Assembly (NCBI GenBank): GCA_036568605.1
Contig: DATCSE010000253.1
Span: forward strand, 1 to 9,708
Length of the DNA: 9,708 nt
Direction: 5' to 3'
Source of the DNA: DATCSE01 sp036568605
GTDB taxonomy: Bacteria > Pseudomonadota > Gammaproteobacteria > Burkholderiales > Burkholderiaceae_C
Every line of letters starts with the position of its first letter. The stretch's first letter is position 1. The notes below the pieces were generated by a model. The model saw nothing but the letters and a program-made list of their open reading frames with translations, was not told the DNA's origin and did no database searches. The translations under genes and the position numbers were made by a program. Shown here piece by piece: positions 5,212-9,708 of this stretch.

Positions 5212-6030
5212 ATGCCCACGCATCCTGAGCACGACGCCGGCTCGACCAGAGCCCGAACGACAACGACGATGCGCCTGGCCTTGTTCGATCTCGACCACAC
5301 GCTGTTGAGTGCCGACAGCGATGTGCAGTGGTGCGAGTTCCTGATCGGCGAGGGCCGGCTCGACGCCCCGTTTGCCGAGCAGTACCGGCTGGTCGCCTCG
5401 CACTACGACGCGGGCACCGTCTCGCCGATCGACTACTGCCACTTCCACGCCGCGACGCTGGCGGGCTACTCGGTCGAGGAGTTGCGCCCGTTGCGCGAGC
5501 GCTTCTTCCGCGACTGGATACGGCCGCACATCCCGGTTGATGCCCGCGAGCTGCTGCGGCGCTGCCGGGCGCGCGACGAGACGCTGGTGCTGACCACCGC
5601 GACGAACCGCGTCGTCAGCGAGCTGACCGCGCAGGACCTCGGCGTCGACCACTACCTGTGCACCGAGCTGGAGTTGGCCGACGGCCGCTACACCGGCCGC
5701 ACCTGCGGGACGTTGAACATGCGCTCCGGCAAGGTCGAGCGGGTGCGCCAGTGGCTGCAGGAGACGAACCAGCCTGAGGCGCTGCTGCACGAAGCGAGCT
5801 TCTACACCGACTCGATCAACGACCTGGCGCTGCTCAGCGCCGTGCGCAAACCCATCGTGGTCGACCCCGATTCCCGACTCGAAGCCACCGCGCTTCGCAA
5901 GGGCTGGACCGTGCTGCGCCTGCACCGCCCGCTGTTCAAGCCCACGCCCGAAGCGCCGCGCATCGACCTGCGTGCCGCGGTGCCGGAAGCGCCGCGTGCC
6001 GTCGAACGCCGCGCGCGCGAACGCGAGTGA
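5212..6030 (+). CDS. HAD superfamily subfamily IB hydrolase (phosphoserine-phosphatase-like)
   Basis: This 272-residue protein is probably a cytoplasmic phosphomonoesterase. All four HAD motifs are present. Motif I is FDLDHTLL with nucleophile D26 and acid/base D28. Motif II is the LTTATN segment, most likely T128 or T129. The motif III lysine is K174 in RSGKVERVRQWL. Motif IV is YTDSINDLALL with D200 and D204. The helical cap (about residues 34-110) between motifs I and II marks subfamily I. The architecture fits the IB group that contains SerB-like and histidinol-phosphatase-like enzymes; the substrate is unknown. The start at 5212 is backed by a GGAGG box but gives a 19-residue Thr/Arg-rich extension before MRLALFDLD; ATG 5269 would give the usual family N-terminus. 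The C-terminal 40 residues are basic and proline-rich. The stop overlaps the FUSC start (GTGA at 6027-6030), implying coupled translation. Confidence 0.9.
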   Translation: MPTHPEHDAGSTRARTTTTMRLALFDLDHTLLSADSDVQWCEFLIGEGRLDAPFAEQYRLVASHYDAGTVSPIDYCHFHAATLAGYSVEELRPLRERFFRDWIRPHIPVDARELLRRCRARDETLVLTTATNRVVSELTAQDLGVDHYLCTELELADGRYTGRTCGTLNMRSGKVERVRQWLQETNQPEALLHEASFYTDSINDLALLSAVRKPIVVDPDSRLEATALRKGWTVLRLHRPLFKPTPEAPRIDLRAAVPEAPRAVERRARERE

Positions 6031-8309
6031 GCGGGCCTTCCGCCGTCGCGAGCTGGCGGAGCCGGGCCCTGCGGGTGGGCCTGAGCTTCTACGTCACCAA
6101 TGGCCTGTCCGCCGCGCTCGGGCTCGCGCTGATCTCGGTCGCGATGCACCTGGGTGCCGGTGAGTTCGCGGCCGCCGCCGCGCTGGTCGGCGTGATCGTC
6201 GTGATCCCGCCGGACCAGCCGGCCCCGCGCCGCGGCAAGTTCCGCCAGTTGCTGCCGGCGGCGCTGATCGGCCCGCCGCTGTTCTTCGCGATGCAGTGGT
6301 TGCACGGCGACATGCTGCGCACCAGCGCGCTGCTGGTGCCGGCTGCGTTCGTCGCGTTCCTCGCGGCGGCCTGGGGGCGGCGCGGCCTGCCGATCTCGAT
6401 GTCCATCATGTTCGCGATGCTGTTCTCGATCGCGACGCCGACGCCGCCGGACCGCGCGACCGCGATCTCGACCAGCCTGTACTTCACGCTGGGCGCATTC
6501 GCGTACGTCGTCTACGCAACGCTCGCGAACCTGCTGCTGAACGCTCGCTACCGCGTGACGATGCTGGCCGACACGCTGCTCGCCGTCGCGGCGCTGATGC
6601 GCACGCAGGCGGCGCGGTTTGCGCCCGGCCCGGCCGATGCGGCCGCACCCGCGGGCAGTGCGCCGGTGCTGGGCCTGCTGCTGCGCCAGCAGGCAGCGCT
6701 CGCCGACCAGTTGCAGGCGGCACGCGACATCGTGCTCGAGTCGCCGCGCACTCCGCGCCGCCAGCAGCTCGCCGGCATGCTGCTGGCCGTGCTCGAGCTG
6801 CGCGACCACCTGGTCGCCTGCGAGCTGGACCTCGAGACGCTGCGCGATCCGCCCGAGCATGTGCCGGTGCTGGACACGCTGCGCCGCGAGCTCGAGACGC
6901 TCGCGCTGCAGCTGGAGATGCTGACCGACGCGCTGCTGATCGGCCGCACGCCGGCCGCCTTCGATGCCACCGGCACGCAGGCGCTGCGCGAACGTGTCGC
7001 CGCCGCGATGACGCTGGCGCAGCGCGATCCGCCGATGGCCGCGCGCGATGCCGACGACGCGTCTGCTTCGGAAGGCGCCACGCCGGCGTCTAGCGAACTG
7101 CTGGCGCGCAGCCTGGTCGCGCGGGTCGGCCACATCGCCGACGAAGTTCGCCGCCTCTGCGAGCTCGCGCGCGGCGATGCGAAGCCCGATCTGGCCGTCG
7201 TGCGCGCCGCCTGGCAGCTGTTCACCAGCCCGACCACCTGGTCGTGGCAGCCGCTCGGCAGTCTGTGGCGCTGGGACGCGCCGCCGCTGCGGCATGCGAT
7301 CCGCGCCGCGCTCGCGATCGGCGCCGGCCAGGTGCTGGCGCTCGCGCTGCCGTGGGGCACGCACGACTACTGGATCCTGCTGACGATCACGGTCGTGTTG
7401 CGCGGCAGCTTCGCGCAGACGCTGGAGCGCCGCAACATCCGCGTCGCCGGCACGCTGCTCGGCTGCGTGCTGGCCGGCGCCTTGCTCGCGCTGCGCGCGC
7501 CGCTGGGGGTGCTGCTGGTGGTCGTCACGCTGGCGCAGGGCATCGCGCATGCGTTCGCGGTGCGCCGCTATCTGGTCACGGTGATCGCGGCAACGCTGCT
7601 CGCGCTGCTGCAGGCGCATCTGCTGAACACCGGCGTGAGCCCGGTCTTCGAGGTGGCCGAGCGCATCGCCGACACGCTGGTCGGCGTCGCGATCGCGTGG
7701 GCCTTCAGCTACGTGCTGCCGTCGTGGGAGCGCACGCAGATCCCGGCGCTGGTGCGGCGCACGCTGCGCGCGCAGGCGCACCACGCGCAACTCGCACTGG
7801 GCCTGGGCCAGCTCGACGCGGTCGACAACGAATCGGAGGTCGGTTGGCGGCTCGCGCGCCGCGAGGTCTACGACAGCCTGTCGGCGCTGGTGCAGGCGAC
7901 GCAGCGCTCGTTGTCCGAGCCGCGCGCGGTGCGCCCGCCGCTGCCGGCGCTCGAGCGCCTGATCGCGCACAGCTACCAGCTGCTCGCACAGCTGACCGCG
8001 GTGAAGACGATGCTGCTGCTGCGCCGCGGCCGGCTGAACGCCGAGCAGATCCGCGCGCCGCTGCGCGATGCGGCGCAGGCGATCGCGGCACGGTTGGCGA
8101 ACGGCAACGCAAATCGCGAGCCCGGCGACGACGCCGACCCGACCAGCGCACCGGCAGTCGGCCCGGTCGAGCTGCCCGATCCGTTCGAGCATGACCTGAG
8201 CCCATGGCTGCTGCGCCGCCTCCATCTTGCGGCGGACATTGCCGCGCAGCTCAAGGCCGCGGCGCGCCTGGTGCTCGACAGCAGCAGCACGACAAACCGC
8301 GCGTCATAG
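6027..8309 (+). CDS. FUSC-family inner-membrane protein (YccS/AaeB-like, putative aromatic acid or small-molecule efflux)
   Basis: This 760-residue protein has the duplicated layout of the FUSC (fusaric acid resistance) family. A first hydrophobic block covers residues about 17-175 with roughly six membrane segments. A cytoplasmic helical region covers about 176-415. A second hydrophobic block covers about 421-566 and contains the family pattern ERRNIRVAGTLLGCVLAG. A cytoplasmic, helix-rich tail follows to the C-terminus. Family members such as AaeB export hydroxylated aromatic acids, but many homologues have no known substrate. There is no adjacent membrane-fusion (AaeA-like) gene here, so an efflux role is inference. 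Translation starts at a GTG (6027-6029) overlapping the TGA of the HAD gene, with no separate Shine-Dalgarno sequence, so it is probably coupled. The stop (8307-8309) overlaps the convergent dehydrogenase gene by six bases (8304-8309). The linker at residues 332-356 is rich in Ala, Asp and Ser and probably disordered. Confidence 0.9.
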   Translation: MSGPSAVASWRSRALRVGLSFYVTNGLSAALGLALISVAMHLGAGEFAAAAALVGVIVVIPPDQPAPRRGKFRQLLPAALIGPPLFFAMQWLHGDMLRTSALLVPAAFVAFLAAAWGRRGLPISMSIMFAMLFSIATPTPPDRATAISTSLYFTLGAFAYVVYATLANLLLNARYRVTMLADTLLAVAALMRTQAARFAPGPADAAAPAGSAPVLGLLLRQQAALADQLQAARDIVLESPRTPRRQQLAGMLLAVLELRDHLVACELDLETLRDPPEHVPVLDTLRRELETLALQLEMLTDALLIGRTPAAFDATGTQALRERVAAAMTLAQRDPPMAARDADDASASEGATPASSELLARSLVARVGHIADEVRRLCELARGDAKPDLAVVRAAWQLFTSPTTWSWQPLGSLWRWDAPPLRHAIRAALAIGAGQVLALALPWGTHDYWILLTITVVLRGSFAQTLERRNIRVAGTLLGCVLAGALLALRAPLGVLLVVVTLAQGIAHAFAVRRYLVTVIAATLLALLQAHLLNTGVSPVFEVAERIADTLVGVAIAWAFSYVLPSWERTQIPALVRRTLRAQAHHAQLALGLGQLDAVDNESEVGWRLARREVYDSLSALVQATQRSLSEPRAVRPPLPALERLIAHSYQLLAQLTAVKTMLLLRRGRLNAEQIRAPLRDAAQAIAARLANGNANREPGDDADPTSAPAVGPVELPDPFEHDLSPWLLRRLHLAADIAAQLKAAARLVLDSSSTTNRAS

Positions 8310-9242
8310 CGGCGTGCGCACCGGCTTGCCGGCAAAGTGCAGCTCGGCGTTGTCGAGAAAGCACTGCAGCGAGGCCTGCACCGCCTCGGGCGAGGTGCCC
8401 GCAACATGCGGCGTCAGCACGACGTTCGGCAGGTCCAGCAGCTCGGCCGGCGGCTGCGGCTCGCTCTCGTAGACGTCGAGACCGGCTCCCGCGATCTCGC
8501 CGGCGCGCAGCGCTGTGGCCAGTGCCGCGGTGTCGACGAGGCTGCCGCGCGCGATGTTGACGAGGTAGCCGCCCGGGCCCAGCGCCTTCAGCACGCTCGC
8601 ATCGACCAGGTGCCGCGTTGCGGCGCCGCCGGGCGCGGCGACCACGAGCACGTCGCACCACTGCGCCAGCGCCTGCACGCTTTCGAAGTAGCGGTACGGC
8701 GCCGGCAGGTCGGAACGGGCCGAGCGGTTGTGGTAGCCGACCGGCATCTCGAACGCCGCGGCCCGTTGCGCGATCTTGCGGCCGATCATGCCCATGCCCA
8801 GCACACCCAGGCGCTTGTAGGCGAGCTGCGGCTGCATCGTCAGCGCGTCGCGCCAGAGGCCCCGGCGGCAGGCCGCATCGAATTGCGGGATCGTGCGCAC
8901 GCACGCCAGCATCAGCGCCAGCGCATGGTCGGCCACGCAATCGTCGTTGGTGCCGGCGCCGTTGGCCAGCACGATGCCGCGCGCACGCGCAGCGTCCAGC
9001 GCGAGGTTCTCGTAGCCGGCGCCGAGCGCGCAGGCCAGCGTGAGATTCGGCATCGCCTCGATCTCGTCGGCACGCAGCCCGGTAGTGCCGTTGGTCAGCA
9101 CGACCTGGATGGCGGCGCCATGCACCGCGACCGCATCGGCGCGCTGCGCTGGGCTCGGTGCGTGGTGGACTTCGAAGCGCTCGCGCAGTTGCTCGAGGCG
9201 GGGTTCCGGCATCGGGATCAGGACGAGCAGTACAGGCTTCAT
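8304..9242 (-). CDS. NADP-type D-2-hydroxyacid dehydrogenase (glyoxylate/hydroxypyruvate reductase-like)
   Basis: This 312-residue cytoplasmic enzyme reduces 2-oxoacids or oxidises D-2-hydroxyacids. The Rossmann motif is LGVLGMGMIGRKIAQ (G149, G151, G154). After the second strand comes YHNRSAR (170-176). The lack of an acidic residue at that strand end, together with R173, points to NADP(H) rather than NAD(H). The catalytic triad fits R232 (NIARGSLVD), E261 (LDVYESEP) and H279 (LTPHVAGTS); the R-to-E and E-to-H spacings match those I recall for the family. The N-terminal catalytic lobe includes ALGAGYENL (72-80). The ATG at 9240-9242 gives the normal MKPVLLVLIP start; an upstream in-frame ATG at 9293 would add 17 unconserved residues. 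The gene is divergent from the TctB gene with 167 bases between, which suggests a substrate linked to carboxylate uptake. Its exact substrate cannot be read from sequence. Confidence 0.92.
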   Translation of the reverse strand: MKPVLLVLIPMPEPRLEQLRERFEVHHAPSPAQRADAVAVHGAAIQVVLTNGTTGLRADEIEAMPNLTLACALGAGYENLALDAARARGIVLANGAGTNDDCVADHALALMLACVRTIPQFDAACRRGLWRDALTMQPQLAYKRLGVLGMGMIGRKIAQRAAAFEMPVGYHNRSARSDLPAPYRYFESVQALAQWCDVLVVAAPGGAATRHLVDASVLKALGPGGYLVNIARGSLVDTAALATALRAGEIAGAGLDVYESEPQPPAELLDLPNVVLTPHVAGTSPEAVQASLQCFLDNAELHFAGKPVRTPL

Positions 9243-9300
9243 CGGCCCATTCTTGCAGCGCTGCGCCTGGCGCGCTGCCGCACGGCAATGCAACGCGTCA

Positions 9301-9322
9301 AGCTGTCGTGTAGCTGTCGTAC
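9301..9322. repeat. Tandem 11-base direct repeat in the divergent promoter region (possible operator)
   Basis: AGCTGTCGT occurs at 9301-9309 and again at 9312-9320. The 11-base period is about one helical turn, as for a regulator binding the same DNA face. It lies 59 bases before the dehydrogenase start codon and 90 before the TctB start. On the minus strand it sits directly upstream of a TTGACG (9301-9296), a -35-like box, but no -10 at proper spacing follows. No regulator gene is in the window. Confidence 0.4.
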
Positions 9323-9347
9323 GTGAAAACCGATGTGGATCGCGACG

Positions 9348-9369
9348 CGGCCCTCCCTACAGTGGGCCG
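9348..9369 (+). other. Inverted repeat in the 5' region of the TctB gene
   Basis: CGGCCC (9348-9353) pairs with GGGCCG (9364-9369) around a 10-base loop that contains TACAGT, a partial -10 match (9358-9363). It could be an operator over a promoter or a small leader hairpin. No -35 at suitable spacing is visible. Confidence 0.25.
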
Positions 9370-9409
9370 ACTGTTCGCCACTCCGTCCCACCTCGCTCAC
9401 GGATCTCCC

Positions 9410-9708
9410 ATGAAAGACCAAAACCTGGTCAGAGGCCTGTTCCTCGCGGCCATCTCGCTGGCGTTCGGTTTGGGTGCGCTGCGCTACCCGCTGGGCGACC
9501 TGGCCCGCGCCGGTCCGGGGCTGTTCCCGTTCATGGTCAGCGGCCTGCTGTTCGTGATCGCCGTCGTGACCATCGTGCGCTCGCGCTTCGTCGCGCCGGT
9601 GCCGCTGAACTTCAGCCTGAAGAACATCGCGCTGCTGCTGTTCGCGCTGTGCGGCTTCGCGGTGGTCTCCAAGCTGCTGAACATGACCGTGGGGATCGTC
9701 TTCATGGT
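9410..9708 (+). CDS. tctB: Tripartite tricarboxylate transporter small membrane subunit (TctB family), 3' end outside window
   Basis: The frame opens at ATG 9410 and runs without a stop to the window end, giving 99 residues plus two bases. The N-terminus MKDQNLVRGLFLAAISLAFG forms a first transmembrane helix. The motif ARAGPGLFPFMVSGLLF follows, a TctB hallmark (the R-x-GPGxFP turn leading into helix 2). A third hydrophobic segment begins at NIALLLFALCGFAVV, then a fourth at MTVGIVFM. TctB proteins are about 150 residues with four helices, so about one third is missing. They work with the large TctA channel and a periplasmic TctC/Bug binding protein to import carboxylates; a tctA gene is expected downstream. 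The Shine-Dalgarno sequence is weak (GGAT, 9401-9404). The divergent hydroxyacid dehydrogenase may act on the same substrate. Confidence 0.85.
   Translation, partial: MKDQNLVRGLFLAAISLAFGLGALRYPLGDLARAGPGLFPFMVSGLLFVIAVVTIVRSRFVAPVPLNFSLKNIALLLFALCGFAVVSKLLNMTVGIVFM

Noticed and set aside
4130..5925. Long minus-strand frames opposite the RT and HAD genes
   Set aside because: Shadow composition and no recognisable domain; both plus-strand genes have complete catalytic motifs.
5802..8225. Very long open frame on the minus strand (807 codons) antisense to FUSC
   Set aside because: Its translation is dominated by Arg, Gln, Ala and His in low-complexity runs, as expected for the shadow of a high-GC gene. 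The plus-strand frame gives a coherent FUSC protein.
1..9708. CRISPR array, tRNA, rRNA, insertion sequence or phage integrase
   Set aside because: No regularly spaced repeats, no tRNA-like cloverleaf noticed by eye, and no transposase or integrase motifs in any credible frame.

Overview
The window is a very GC-rich chromosomal segment, densely coded in both directions, with no tRNA, rRNA, CRISPR array or transposase gene. Several proteins (the FUSC protein, an HAD-IB hydrolase, an NADP-type 2-hydroxyacid dehydrogenase and a TctB subunit) look most like those of high-GC Betaproteobacteria (order Burkholderiales). This is a judgement from remembered family resemblance, not a search. One REP-like GTAG element and the small membrane protein recall gamma-proteobacteria such as Xanthomonadales, so the order is not certain.

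Left part (1-3405). It opens with the 3' end of an unrecognised protein (1-1335, possibly SH3-domain-containing). A CPBP-family membrane protease on the minus strand (1348-2022) converges on it. A divergent Asp/Glu racemase-family gene (2103-2804) follows. Two minus-strand genes, a 68-residue membrane protein (3199-3405) and an acylphosphatase (2820-3146), may form a small operon. These look like ordinary single-gene functions with no evident shared pathway.

Centre (3406-5211). About 355 non-coding bases rich in inverted repeats precede a 446-residue reverse transcriptase (3761-5101). The enzyme has the catalytic YADD box and a QGxxxSP motif 4. It has a degenerate form of the retron X motif, lacks the retron VTG motif, and carries a roughly 150-residue N-terminal region. 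The leader holds at least four hairpins, two alternative partners for one arm, and a possible stem that would close over the ribosome-binding region. Together they could be a retron-like RT and non-coding RNA unit. This is the most interesting part of the window, but the RNA is a hypothesis from repeat inspection only. A noticeably AT-rich stretch follows the RT gene.

Right part (5212-9708). An HAD-IB phosphatase and a large FUSC-family membrane protein overlap by four bases (GTGA) and are probably translationally coupled. FUSC ends tail-to-tail, with a six-base overlap, against a minus-strand NADP-type 2-hydroxyacid dehydrogenase. That gene is divergent from the start of a tripartite tricarboxylate transporter small membrane subunit (TctB), which runs off the window end. 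The 167-base divergent region carries a tandem 11-base repeat that could be an operator. This suggests uptake and reduction or oxidation of a small carboxylic acid, but that link is inferred from position alone.
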